Below are positions 35,598 through 49,200 of a stretch of DNA of 64,000 nucleotides, in pieces (the stretch's first letter is position 1; each line of letters begins with the position of its first letter). Position numbers and translations under genes: made by a program. The stretch is from Progne subis subis (taxonomy: Eukaryota > Chordata > Aves > Passeriformes > Hirundinidae): assembly GCA_022316685.1 (NCBI GenBank), contig JAKJHU010000132.1, positions 1,682,390 to 1,746,389 of the forward strand, read 5' to 3'. The notes under the pieces are model-generated. The model searched no databases, was not told the DNA's origin, and worked only from the letters and a program-made list of their open reading frames with translations.

Positions 35598-38500
35598 GTA
35601 AATGGGTTATTTATACGGAACATAAAGTATGTGGATTTTTGTGAAATGGACACAGCAGAATGTGCAGTACTCTCTGATACATCGTAAGCCTTTTCTGTAA
35701 AACAGGAAGTACTTCTTGAGCATTTCTTTTTACAGGCAGATTTGTGGCAGTTAATACTGTTAATTCTCATGTATATTGTTTCTGTATATGCAATAGAATA
35801 TTTGGTGTAAAATAGTTCATGGCTTTCTTTGCTGCTAATGCTGAGAACATAAGCTTTATTATGCACAGGCATAAAATTACTGGAGCCTTCATAAACTGGA
35901 TTTGTGTCATTTAAAGTTGTGGTAGAGGTTTATGATTTCCATTACTGGATTGAAAATTGGATTCACTTCCTTGCCTATTTGGAGAACAATTGGCATCCCA
36001 AAAAGCCAGGCTGCAGTAGGAATTATCAGTGCAGTTTTCAAAAGATGACTAAATCCTGTTAGCTATGTGCCAGGGTCCCCCTTGCTGGGCAGGGTTTTGC
36101 TTTAGGGAGCCATCAAAATTTACAGGTGCTTCTGAACACTGTACTAACTTAACGTAATCGCATCCTTAGAATATTCATCACTTGCTGGAGCTTCTTCCAG
36201 TGAAAGATGCTAACGCTGCCATCTCGGGGGTGTTGGTTTTTCCATTCTTTCTCTTCCTCTGAGGCAGAAGTTTCCCTTAGTGCAATCTTTATGGAATGAA
36301 CAATCAGCGCTGCAGTGACATCGTGTTTTTCTTTTGTCTTGCCCTGCAATTACCAGGGTCATCTAGTGACAGGAATCATTTCTCAGTTCTGCAACACACT
36401 TCAGCTACCTCTCATACCTCAGGAGCACGAACATCAGCCTTGTTGATGGCATTCCACAGCCAAATAGGGAGAATAGTCCTATTTTTCAAATCACAGCAAG
36501 GATCTGTCTCAGTTCCAAGAAATATCTCTAGGTTGTCTCTTGCATGTATGCTGAAGGACTCTTGATGTCAGATGGGACTGTAAGAAAGAACCCAGTCATT
36601 TTCTGCAGCCCCTTGGGATCTCCTTGTATATTTCTTCATAGAAAATAGATGTTGTAACATCTGTTTTGTTCATTATTATGGGGTTGCAGTTTTTCTAAAT
36701 TATGAGAAATGCAGTCTGCCCAGGCAATTTCAAGAAACATTGTCAGTTAGAAAACTAAGTTCTAAGATTTTCTTAAGGACATGCTGGCAGGGAAAAAGAT
36801 GCTTCCAAGCTATTTTTCCAGACCTCTCACCATCCCTTGGAAGTTGCACTGTTGGACCATGGTTCTGAGCGCAGAGTGTGGGATTGGAAGCTGCAGTGTG
36901 CCCAGCCTGTGTGCAGTGCACCCGGTAGCTTGTGTGTGTACAGTGAAGTTACATTTTTTTCCCTCCCTCCTCCATGTAAGTACAATTGTGACAACAGTTA
37001 CATTTGTTTGCTACAGCTGAGCTGGTAAGCAAGCAAAAATACTTGGCAGATCAGATTTTTTGAGTTTGCATTATTTTAATTTGCCTTGTCTGTCTGTGTT
37101 TAGGAGATCTGGTAATCAAGATAAGGCCTTTTATCCCTGCTGATAAGTTTTTCAGAATGCTCTCCCACATGTGCCTGTGCCATGTGCACTTTGCCCTGTA
37201 CTTGAATATGGCTCTCATATTGTGCTTCTTAATTTGCAGTTGCCTAAGAAACCTTGACCATGCTGGTATGCAGATTCTCAGGGCACTTCTTAAGGGAATA
37301 TCTTACTATTGTCAGCAACATTTGCCAGAAAAATAGCTGACAAATACCAGTAGGAAAGTCCAACTTTATCTTTTTTTTTTTTCTGGTTCTTAAGTAGTTC
37401 TCATTGCTACCGCTTCTAACCATCTCTTAGGTTTTTTTCACGACCATTGTTTTGACTTTCAATACACAAGGAAAACAGTATTGTTCCTATTTTAGACAGA
37501 GCAGAAGTCTGTAGTTTTAGAGGCTAAATTCTGTGGACTCTACACCTTGTAATTGGTGAATGATCAGAGCCAGTAAGTAATAAGAATAAGGCAAAAATGG
37601 GGCTAGTCTTGGATAATTCTGGGATTGAATAGCTTGCCAGTGGTTACAGAGAGTCTCTGGTAAGGCAAGGGGCCGAATATATGTTTCTGGCAAAGGTCCT
37701 CTTTACTGAATTATCCTCCTTCTCATCAAAATGTTCCAGTGTTTACTGAACTGGCATCAGAGGTTTTAACACCAGTGAAGCTTTTCTATTCCAAAACCAA
37801 GCATTGGGTAAAACTTTGTTTTTGGTGAATAAGATGCTGAACAATGTCAGTGGCCCTGAGAATTCATAGCTCGCTGTGCAAAATAACCAGAATCTGCAGT
37901 CATGTATCAAAATATATTGAATTGTATTCAGAGACTAGCACAAGTCCAGAAGCAGTGTTCCCAGTCGGGCTTGTCTCTGGCACTTGGCCACCTCCTTACA
38001 CAGGGCCCTCTGTGAGGGTTGCTACATTCTGCTTATCAAAACAGGAAGGAAAAGATGTGATGTCAAAGAGGATCTAGGTCTCCAGAAAGAAGGAAAAATG
38101 AGATGATGGCAGGAAGGAGGAGTGGTAAGTGCTGAGACTCATTTGTCCAGTCAGATAATGATCTCACTGTCTTCAGCTCGTGTCCCCTTGCCAGATTAGA
38201 GGCACCCATCTTACCTTTCTTCTCGAGCTCTTGTAAATCTCAGGGCTTGGAAGCATTCTGCAGTGGTCATCTTGGCTGACTCTCTCAGCCAAGTGCATTC
38301 TTAGAATGATGGCAGTTTTGTTAATTCTCTGTACAAGCTTATTTACTTTTGAACACAAAAAGCAGGAATTCAGTTGTCATGCAGTTTTTTCTAAAAATGT
38401 TATGGAACATACATCAAATCAAAGCCATCTGTCTTCTTGGGATCAGGAAACTCTTCAAGTCAAGTGGGTAATAAGAGCTGGGCTTCTGGGAGAGCTGGGC

Positions 38501-41500
38501 TTCTGTCTATATCTGGTCCTGGGCATGTGCTTTCCCTGATGCACGGCAGTGATGTGAGTGTCAATAGAGAAGCCTCACAAATGTGACTGGAGGCCCTTGG
38601 GAATGAGTTGCTTCTGGTGAACACACTGGCTCCGATTTTTTGCTGCTTGTACATCCTGAACGATGCAAAGCAAAATAGATGTGTTTGTGGTGAGAGAATG
38701 CTGGGATGCTGAGGTGCTATGTGGCCATATGTGTAGGAGTTTCGCTCTCACCCTTCCCAGCTCCCAAAAGCTGAGCTCAGTCTTACTGAGCTCAGAATCA
38801 ATTGACAATAAGCAGAGTGTGGTGCATTATGAAAGGAAATGTGGTTTAAGATGTTTGCATTTCATTACTTCGTTAATGGATGTTAGGAATGTAAACAGTT
38901 AGTACATGGGTATTTGGGAATCTAATGTTTAGGATAGATTTGGTTAGGCAATACTGTACTGGGCTGCTATGTGAATTCATGTTGCCTGAGTCATAATTAT
39001 TATTTATGTTTATAGTGGTCATACTGTAGTGTCTTTTGAATTTACAGAACAGTGCTTTATATATAAATATAGAAATAAATTCTACAGGAATTTATATTTA
39101 TTAGAAATAGAAATAAATTCCAAAGGAAAATAATTACACACAAAAATAGCTATTTTATCATGTTATGTAAGATCTCAATTCTGTTTTTTTAAGAAATACT
39201 GATTAAATAACCACCTGAGAAGATGTCATACTTCCAAATGCATTTTTCCGGTAAACCTCCTCTTTCTATAGCATAGCAGGGTAATACCTATTTCACAGAC
39301 CTAAACAGTCCCTGAAAGATTTCTTCTGATTACTCTTTCAGTCTTTGGGCTCGTGTATGCTGTTTTACACTAACTGTGTTATAGGGGTTTTAGTATTTAT
39401 TCTCTTTTTGTGGGAGGGAGAGATTAGGAGGAGAAAAAAACAAAGCAGGCTTAAGCTAAAAGATGAACAAAAAATAGTTTTATTAACATACTCTAAAAGA
39501 ATGAAAGAAAAAAAAGTTGAGAAAAAAAGAAAACTTAAACTGAAACAGAATGACACTTTAAACCACGCTTCTCTCCTCTTACAAACTATTAACTTTCTTA
39601 TTAAACAACATAGAAAGACACAACTTGAGATGTTTGCCACAAGAAAAAATAGTCTAGTGCTCCTAATGTCACACATCTGCTGCCGCCTGGAGTTTTCGCA
39701 GACTGAGATGTTCTATCAGAAAAGCTTCTCAGTGTATCTGGGGTACTATTTACAAATACTTTTTCTAGTCTAAAATCATCTTTGTCTCAAAGGCTGAGAT
39801 CTTCTTTTAACCCAGGAGCGGGGGCTTTAAAGTTCTCAAATAAATCTCATTTACATCAGTCCTTAATTTTGATTAGAATAGCATTCTACCCAACAACACT
39901 AAGATGCTGCAAAGAAGAGTCTATTTCTCCATAATTTACCTTAGAGAAGTCTGGTTAAAAATGTCCACTTCTTCAATCCTATTTCAATATTATTAGTTCT
40001 TTTACTTCTAATCTAAATGACTTCATGTGGTCTCTGTTTCTATGTACCATCCATTTTTTTTCTTCTTTCTCTCAAGGAAGAGTTGTGCTTTATAAGTTCC
40101 ATGTTGCTAGGAAAGGTTTAAATCTGCCTGGGCCTGCAAGGGCCACGTGCAAGGCCGGGCTGCATGAGGCTGAAGAAAATGCAAAGCTGTGCTGATGGAG
40201 GAAGCTGGTAGATGTCCTTTTTTCCACCCCTCGGACTCATCCAGGGCGGCTCAGCTTAAAGTTGTTATGAAGCTGCAGGCTTTCTTTCTCTCCTGCCAGC
40301 AGCGATTAAGCTGGGCCATGGCTTGGCCCCTTCTGCCACGGTCCGAGCACGTGGCCAGCACTGTTGAACTGCAGCCGCCCCTCTTCCCTGCCAACAAGCA
40401 GGGGAAAGGGGCTCAGCCGGCCCAGGCCCCCTCTGTGCCGGCAGTGGCCCTCAGAGGCCCGGCTGAGCACGGCCCGGCCACCCAGAGGGGCAGCAGGGCC
40501 CAACCCGGGCCTGGCCCAGCCGCCTCCAATGTCACCTCATGGCTGATTCCAAAGCAAGAGAGAGACGATCAGCAGCAGATTAGTTTTAAATGTCCTCTCC
40601 AAAGTCGCATCAGTATTTTCCATTGGTCAACTTAGTTGCCAATATCCCGGCCAGCTTTTTGATAGGTCCCTGTCCTCCGCCCCCAAACCACTCCACAGTT
40701 AGGGCAGGGAAAAAACATCTCACATTTCTCTATAACCATAAAACAAAATTGTGCCAACCCATGATACTGTGGTCTCTGACAAATGTATACATCCACTTAG
40801 TTGCATTTTCCTTTGGAAGTTGCCTTTTACCGTGTTGATTTCAAGTCTGTTGAAACAAAGGGCTGAGTTTTCCTGTTATTTCTAGCCAAAGAGGTACCAC
40901 ACTTGTTGCAAATAGAGAAGTCTCTTTGAAGAATTCTGATATTCTTAGCTTTGCACTAAAAAGGCAGAGCCTTCTGCTGCTGCTGGTTTCCTCAGGGCTG
41001 GAGCTAATAATAGTACATACCAGGATCCTTCCGGCATTTTGGAGAAGCATGTTATTAACAGCTCAACTTGTATGATGCTTGTCATATGTGCATGATGTGC
41101 ACTGCATAATCACCAGAAGTTTCATTGATCCTAAATACTGGGAAGTGCTGTCATAAAATCATGAGTATGCCTTACTTTGATAGAAAAATGCTGTTGTAAC
41201 AGTATGTGTCAGTTAATTGCAAGGATACAGAAATGATGCAACTCTGTAAGACTTTCTTTTCTTAAAACAAGAGAAGAGCAACTTTTTTTTTTTTTTTCAT
41301 TAAAGAGAATTCAAGGAAAATTAGTTGGAAATTGCAGAAAATACCGGTGGTTTATTCTAGAAAAAAAAGGAGAGATTTCTTCCTAGAGGTCAGTGTTCTA
41401 GTTCAGGTGGAGTATGTGGCAGTATGTGATTAGTCTCGGTTAGGATGCAGTGTGTATTCCATCCTGAAGAACTTCTCAGGTCAATTTGGGGTTTTATGCC

Positions 41501-44500
41501 ATACTGACCTGGTTTCCTTGTCCAGAGTGTATTGACTTTTCAGAGACTAAGGCTGATTTGTCATGGAGGCTGTATAGTATACCCAAGAAATTTAGCCTGT
41601 AGAATAGAATACGAGCATTAGGTTGCTTGAAATGTGCCATTTTGTTTAAGTCCTCTTTAGAAAAAGAAGCAAAGTTGCTAAACATGGAAGAATTCCTCTC
41701 AGGAATTATAATTTCTTCACAGTTCTCTTTGAGGTAGGCATACAAATTCAGAAGCATTAAGATTGCTTCGCTGTTAGTACAGTTTAGATGAGAGTTCTTT
41801 GCTGTAGCACCCCAAGATTTTGTTTTCTGGGTGGGAGGTGGGTTTTGTCACAGCTCTGGTCAAAGCTTGCTAACAGGGTTCACTCAGTCGCCAGCCAGGT
41901 AGCAAGGCAGGCTGGAGGAGGTGGCCGAAAACACATGGATGCTTCTGTGGGGAGCTCGTACATTGTATGCTTTGCAGGCAGAGGTGCTGAAAAGATCCTT
42001 TGTTGTGCAGACTGTTGGCCTTCCAGACATTTAGTCTCTGTAGATGTGTCAGGGAACAGAGTACACCACTGTGAATGGCTCCTTATGGCCACAGTTGGTC
42101 TTACAATGCAAAGACTTAAGGTGATGCTGCCTATGAAGAGGCGCTTCTTGTGCAGAGCTGGTTCATAGGGAGTAGCAGCTGAGCTTTCATGCAGGGGTGC
42201 TTTGCTGGCAGTGCATAAATCCACCCCACTCCGGCTTCTCCCTGAGGCTGCCCCTTCGAACAGTCAGGGAGGCATTGCTCATATCTGGCTGCAGTGACTC
42301 ACGGGTGTTTGGGAATCAACAGGTGGAATGTCTTTGTAGTGTCACCAAAACTAAGGGAAAAACAAAAACTCTCCAACAACGATCTTTAGTGCTAGAGAAT
42401 TACGGCATTATTTTATTCTGGCCAGGTTGTTGTTCTTGCCAGGATGTGCAACAGAAACCAGTTCATCCGCTCATTGCCCTGTTGTGCTGAGAAAATCATT
42501 CCATCACACAAGTCTTCACTAGCTGTTTCACATTCAGTCAAAACCCAGAGAAATTCATTGGTTCAGTGTTCATTGGTCCCAGCTAATTCTCCTTTGATGT
42601 TAATTAGTTTCTCATTCTTCACTCTCTTATCTATCTCTTCCCACACCAGGATCATGCCAGGGGTAATGTTTGGAGTTGACATTCATTAATGGTTGTTGTC
42701 TTTTGCGTATCTTGTGTGCTGCTCCCAGTCTGCTGAGATGTTAAGCTCATCAGGCCTGGGGTGGTGGAACAGTCCTTCAAAAAGAAACTTCAATTCCTTT
42801 CCTCCTGGGCAAAGGCGAACAAAATCCTTAACTAAAGTTATATTAAAAAATGTTAAACTTTATATGATTTCAAACACTAGGAGCTATGACTTGGACAAAA
42901 AAAAGTCCTTAGGGTGTGGGTAATGGTAATTTATTCTTGCATAAGGTTTATTTATTGGAATTAGCCAGTTGTAAGCAGAGACTAAAACTTCTTTTGAATT
43001 GATTGGAATAATGCAGCTCAGCAGAGGAGAGTGTGAATTCCGGAGGTGGAGGAAAATTTCCAATGTAATAATTTAGGAAGGTGATGCCTGCAGTTCTTTG
43101 AAAATGCTGCTGTACTGAGTTTCCTGCCCTGAGTGAGACTTAATCTCATACCTTCAGCTGTGAAGGCAGCTGTGAAGACTCTTCTGATTTGGACCCCAAA
43201 GCTGTTTTTGCTTCATGTGCCAGGGTTTTTGTTTGCTGTGACATGCAGGGCTGGTGGTAGAGATCAGTGCATACCTTCCGTTAGGTTCCCTCCCACCAGG
43301 AGAGAGGGAATCCTGCTACGGTTTATAGGCTATCACGGTGTGGTGTGACAAGCAAACTTGATGCATTGGCTACAAAGAAGTGCTCAAGAGAGCAGGCTTT
43401 GCAAATTTCATGGTTGGTTTCTGTTCAACAAAATGCTTCCCTGAAATCTGGCTAGCAAATTCTGCATTTCTTGGGGTGCAACCTTAGTGTTAATCTTGCC
43501 CATCTGAAAATGAGTTTTTGCCCTCATACCTGAAATTAGATTGGTGTTCTACCTGAGCTGAAGGGTTGTAAGGCAATTCTTTTTAGTTGAATTGTTGTGT
43601 TCAAGTGGAGTCCCAAACCTAATGTGAAAAGCAGTCACCCACTTCCTTCTTGCTTCACTGCTTTTCATCCTCCTCAGTATTGTAATACTGGCTTAATGTC
43701 TCTTCTGAAATAAAACTCTTGCACATGGAATTCTTCTAATATTGTTTTTGAAAAGGTAAATACTATGACCAGTTAAATAAATTAGTTCTTGTAAGATGTT
43801 GTATAATACACAGAGGCTGCAAATTTAATCCATTTAAATTAAAAGGCTAGCCAAACTGGAAGTTTTTTACTGACACAAAACAGGAATTACTCTTCCTCTG
43901 AGAACCTTTATACGTGGTCTCAACCCTTACTTTTTCCTTTGCAAGGGGAAGTCCAAATAGGATACGATTTTACAAAAAAAAAAAAGAAAAAGTTTATAAT
44001 CTCTGGTGACTAAACTTGTCCCAACTTCTTTTCCATGTCTCTTCCGCATGCTTGATGTCATACTATTTTTGTCCCTTTCCAGCTCATTGACACAATTGCC
44101 TCAGAAATCGGAGAACTGAAACAGGAGATGGTACAGACAGCTCTCACAGTGGAAGATGAATCTGCTGATTGGCAAAGGTGATTAAAATGTTTATTTTCAT
44201 GGTTCTGGAGAGTCTACCATGACAGGAATGTTTTCACTGTTCTTCTTGGGTTGCTTACGTCCTAGCACTTTTCTTCCTGGCAGCATAAGAGGTGTAGATT
44301 ATCTTGCTCTTGATCCAAGGAATTTGCCTTTGTGCAGGAGATTCAGTTGTTCAGTGTATTTGCCTTAATACCTTCTAATTGCAACTGAGCTTCATTTCTA
44401 CTTCCTTGTTAAAAGCCTTGGATACTGATGAATGTCTAAAGCAGGAAACTACTATCATTATTACCATTGTCTGTGGCATGGCTTTGCTTTCATGCTATGA

Positions 44501-46234
44501 AGACAAAATGTCCATTGCTTCAAGTGGCTCTTTGAAGAGTCAAGATACAATAACATGATTTATTTATGCTGTCAGGTTAGGAAGTAAAATATTAACTGCT
44601 AGTAGCAGATGCATATGTGGGTTATGTGCTGAAGTTAATTTATATATGAGTAACTTGCACATTAAAAAAAATTTGTACCTTTAGGCAGATTGAGACCTCA
44701 GCATTTTGGCTTTTCTTGAACAGTAACAGCTGCTGAATTGATATCTGGAGGATAATCAATATTTTCGTCATTGTGTTAACACGAGAACACATTTTTGTAC
44801 TTACCTGAAATATTTGTTCCAAGAGGAAAGCAACCAGTGTAGGTCTTGTGTTTTATCTGACTGCATGGTCTTGGCCACCCCTGGAGCTGGTGGGCTTTGT
44901 TCTTCTAGCAGTGAGTTAATGAAGTGGAAAATTGTTTTTAGAATTACAGCCAAGATTTTTACCTTTTTCCTCCTATGAATTCTGTTGAAATCTGCTAGTA
45001 CTTACTACAAAGCATATGTAGATTATTTTCAAAAACATTAAGCAGCAGCTTTATTGCCCAAGTCGTAAAGAATGTAAAACAGTTGAACTAATTAAAGTCC
45101 TCAGTTTTGGCCTTGGTTGAACATTATTCAAGTTTTAAAGCTTTAGAGAGCACATTTCTTTTAGAGGGGCAGAAAAGATACTTTATTTTGTGAATTCATC
45201 TAATTGACTTCAGAGATCATCGTCTACTTTTCAGTTAAGAAAAGGCTTCTTTTATCTTTGAATACATCATATGCATGAAAGGCTAAGGTCTACTGATGCT
45301 AAAATTTTGGTGGAAGCACTTAGCTGGAAACAGTCAACTAAACCTCCCTATATTACAGGTCATGAAGGGGTTTTTTAAAAATTATTTTTAATGGATTTTA
45401 AATCTTAATTTGTTAATATTGACTGCAAATATATTTTGGTTTAGGATGTGTAAGTAAACCTAACATAAAAGGGTGAATAATGCACTTTCCATGAAAAGTA
45501 ATATTAGCCATCAAAAAAAATCTTTTCTGTCACTTCAAGATGATAATGTGAAATATGAAGTCTGAATAAATGAGCTAAAGTCAAACCTACTGTGACTACA
45601 AAATTCTGAACTGCATGCTTCTTTGTAAGGAAGAAGTTGTATCAAAGTTGGTGTAAATTATGTAATTTAGTTGTGCAGACACCTTTTTTTTTAAATATAT
45701 ACAGCTACAGAGCAAGATTATAGTAATTTCAACAAAGGTTTTCCAGAGTTCTTGTTTAAAATAGACACCTCACAAGGCTGTGTTTACTGTCATAACTTCC
45801 TTTGTAGTTAATTTAAAACTGGGCAATTAATGTAGTTTGCTCTTCTTACTGCGTATTCTGCCGTTCAGAAGTTGGTGTCTTAATAAGACCTTTGGATTTG
45901 CATCTAGGGAAGTTTGAGCTCAATGGAACGTCCATTTTCCTCGCTCTTTTTCCACCTTAGCAGGTCTCAACAGACACCCAGAGCAGTTCTGGAAAGGCAG
46001 CAGTTGCTGAGCTGTCAGCTGAATTCAGAAAAATAAGGACATGAAATTGCGTGTCTGCAACCTTAGTATTGTGGTGTAGGTTTTTTTGTGTTTATGTGGT
46101 GACTTTCAGATTTATACTCCTCACCTTACATACTCCTTTATTTTGGGCTTATCTCTCCTTTTAATATATATGGCCCAAGTTATATCAAGAATGATTCAAG
46201 GGCTTACCACTTTGACTTGTAAATATGTAATAGC

Positions 46235-46282
<48 letters not shown>

Positions 46283-49200
46283 CTTGCAAACATATGTTTT
46301 AAGGGGAACTGTTTCAGTATCCCACTTTTTTGATGCCTGGCCTTTTTCCCAGTGCAGACATTTATCTCAATAATGCAAATGAGCAGAGTTGTCAGAAAAG
46401 GAAATATGTGGGACAGATTTCTGTCCTGCTGTTCTGGTGACCTTTGAAAGAGTAACAAGAGAACTTCTGCATGCAGTGGCAGCCCAGGAACATGTGGGAC
46501 AGGACTGGTGGCACCTGGATGCGCCTGGATGATCTTTTAGGACACCCCAGGCCCCTTGCACGTTTGTGTGAATGTTCATGAGGGACTGATGCTTCCTGTT
46601 GTCCCTCTGGAGGGAAGGCTGTAAAGCTCCAGGCTTCTCAGGGCACTTGGTGCCTATGGAATGGTTCAGGGGATGTTTTGCTGGTGGTGGCAGCTGCAGC
46701 AGCTTATTCCCTTCCTTCTCTGTTCCCATAGAAGGAAGAGGGGCAAAGCTTTGCTCCCTGCCTTGTGTCTGGCACTGCACAGCCTTCATGCTGCTATCTT
46801 TTCCACTTATTCACTTCAGTAGAGTCATCTTCTCTCCTGCATAGAGAGAAACACTATTGCTGATAGATGAACCAGTATCCAGAAACCTTCTTCCCAGCTG
46901 CCTTGCCCTGTTCTTTTAGCTTTAATGGATGCAGGAGGAAGTTACCAGTGGCTTTCTGCCCCTCCCAGCTGATGCTCAGTTTGACTGTATAGACTAGGCT
47001 GGGGTGATTAAGAGCTGTTAGATTTACAGAAATCCAGGCATTTTGCAATGGATAGTCAAACTGAGTTAACTGTGAGGTGGTTAACTTCGGTGGAACTGGA
47101 GCAAGGTTCACATAATGGCCAAGGATCATCCTGGTTATAAGCTTCAGCCTGTTCCTTGTCTTTTTTACTGTGAGCTAAGTCTAATCAGGATGCAGCACAG
47201 CACTGTTTATCTTGGCAATTACTTCTCTGTACTTCCCACTTGTTTATGGGTGTTCTCAAATCTAAGGAAACTTGCATGAATCATGTGTTTTCTTTAGTTC
47301 ATTGTGAGCAGTGTTGAAACCTACCTTTCCCACTGAAGAGGAACCATATAACAGCCCTGAATTAAGGCAGACCATCCATTATGGCTGATTTGTGTTTCAA
47401 TTTTGAGTTTAATGTGACCTGGTCAGAATTGTCTTTTATCAGAAATCTTTTTTTTTTTTTTTTTTTTTCCCAAAATCCCAAACAAATAGCAAACCAACAA
47501 ACCAACTGTCCTCCAATCCAAAAGTAAAACCACTAGAGGAATTCAGTTGTTGAATAATATACAGCATATTTTGCTAGCATTTAGGTTACAGCAACTTCAT
47601 ATTCTTGTTCGGTACACTTAAGTTAATTAATGCATTGCTCATGAATTGAAATGGTTTATTCGTTCCATGCAATTGTTTCCAAAGTAGTTGCACACATATC
47701 CCAAATAATTTTAGTCTCACATAACAAGTTTCGAGAACTCCCACGTGTCAGTGTTTGACTGTATGTCCAATGCCCAGATCATTAATTAAAATTATTTTAA
47801 GAATAAAAAGCAAACTAGGAATATAATGCTCAGTAGCGCTAGACCACTGCAAATAGGCTGTCAAAACACACCAGTGGGGTCTTTTTTTACTGCATTTGCT
47901 CCCAGGCCTTGGGAAGTGGCTTCTTGTAGGTTGTATATAGTTTGCCAGGTGTGGTTTTTCCAAGATGTGCTTTTTCCAGAGTTCACCCGGTTAGATCTTT
48001 CTCTCTGCCTCCTTCTTTATTATTTGGGAATAGGAAATAAGTTTTTAAAAGTGTTTCCTATTCCTGTTTACCTGACCACAGATTACAGTAACATTCTAGT
48101 GCTGATTTACCTCAGTTGCACTGGTGGTGTTTGAACCATTAGTGTTTAGGAGTGGCAGAAATTCTGGTCATGATTAGTTATTCATAATCTTTGGCTTATT
48201 TCTTGAGGGAGCAGAAGCAGCTGCAGCAAGGAGGTGCCTGTGTATGTAAGGTCAGAGAGCTTCCTCCTGGGATCTCAGCATGTGGGAGGGAATGTAACTT
48301 CCATGTAAGTACCTGGAAGTTCCACAAACCTGATAGCTCCCCATTTAAATTAGTCTGCTGATTTATGGTGATCTGGGGGTTGTGGGACAACACAAAATCA
48401 GTCATACCAAAGAGGAACATCATGACCCCATGTGCTTGTGCCAGCTTTAGGTGGTTTTGTGATAGCAAGCAATGCCAAGCATTATAGCTCATACCAGTTG
48501 CACACCTTCTTTTGAACGTGAGGTAACTGTCTTTAGTAGGCAAAAAACTTTTCCCTCTTCGACATATTCCCCCTGCAGCATACTTGGTTTTCACCTTCTG
48601 ACCAAGGGGAGTGGAAATTATTTCTATTTGTCTAAGCTTGCAGCCAGCATTGGTGTATTACTTGAACTTTACACGGCTCCCTTTGGTTTGTAATCCAGCT
48701 AACTGGCACTGAGAGAGAGTGGAAAAATTCTAAGCAATATTTACTGGAGATACAGCGCAGGAAAACACTTTTGTGGTTCATGATCTGACTTTTTGGAGAT
48801 TCATCCATTGCATCACTAGGCTCTGCTGGGACTGGTTGAAAAGGGAACCCAGTATTCCTACTGAGGCAGTTTCAGACTCAGTCATGACCAATGTAAAAAG
48901 TACTTCCCTCTTGCACCCAATGTATTTCTGTCTATTTTGTGCCTCTTAAAGGCATACTGGCAGTTAGTTAAAAAATGGTTCTGTGCAGGGGGGGAAATCA
49001 TCTGCATTTGAGAAGCCTTGGAAATCTGAAAAGCATCACATCATAAATAAGCAAACAGAAAGAGGAAAAAAGAAAGAGGCAAATGCTGGTAGGGGTAATT
49101 AGATCCAGATAATAAAAAGCCGAATGATTTTGCCTGTTCTTATCTGATCATACATTGAAAGTTCTCTTCCCCATTTACTTTCCTTTCTTGCCCTCTCAAG

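Noticed and set aside
39345..40635. Lys-rich 142-codon frame and 148-codon frame
   Set aside because: Both lie in or across the inverted long LTR. The first is driven by A-rich sequence, and neither shows a domain.
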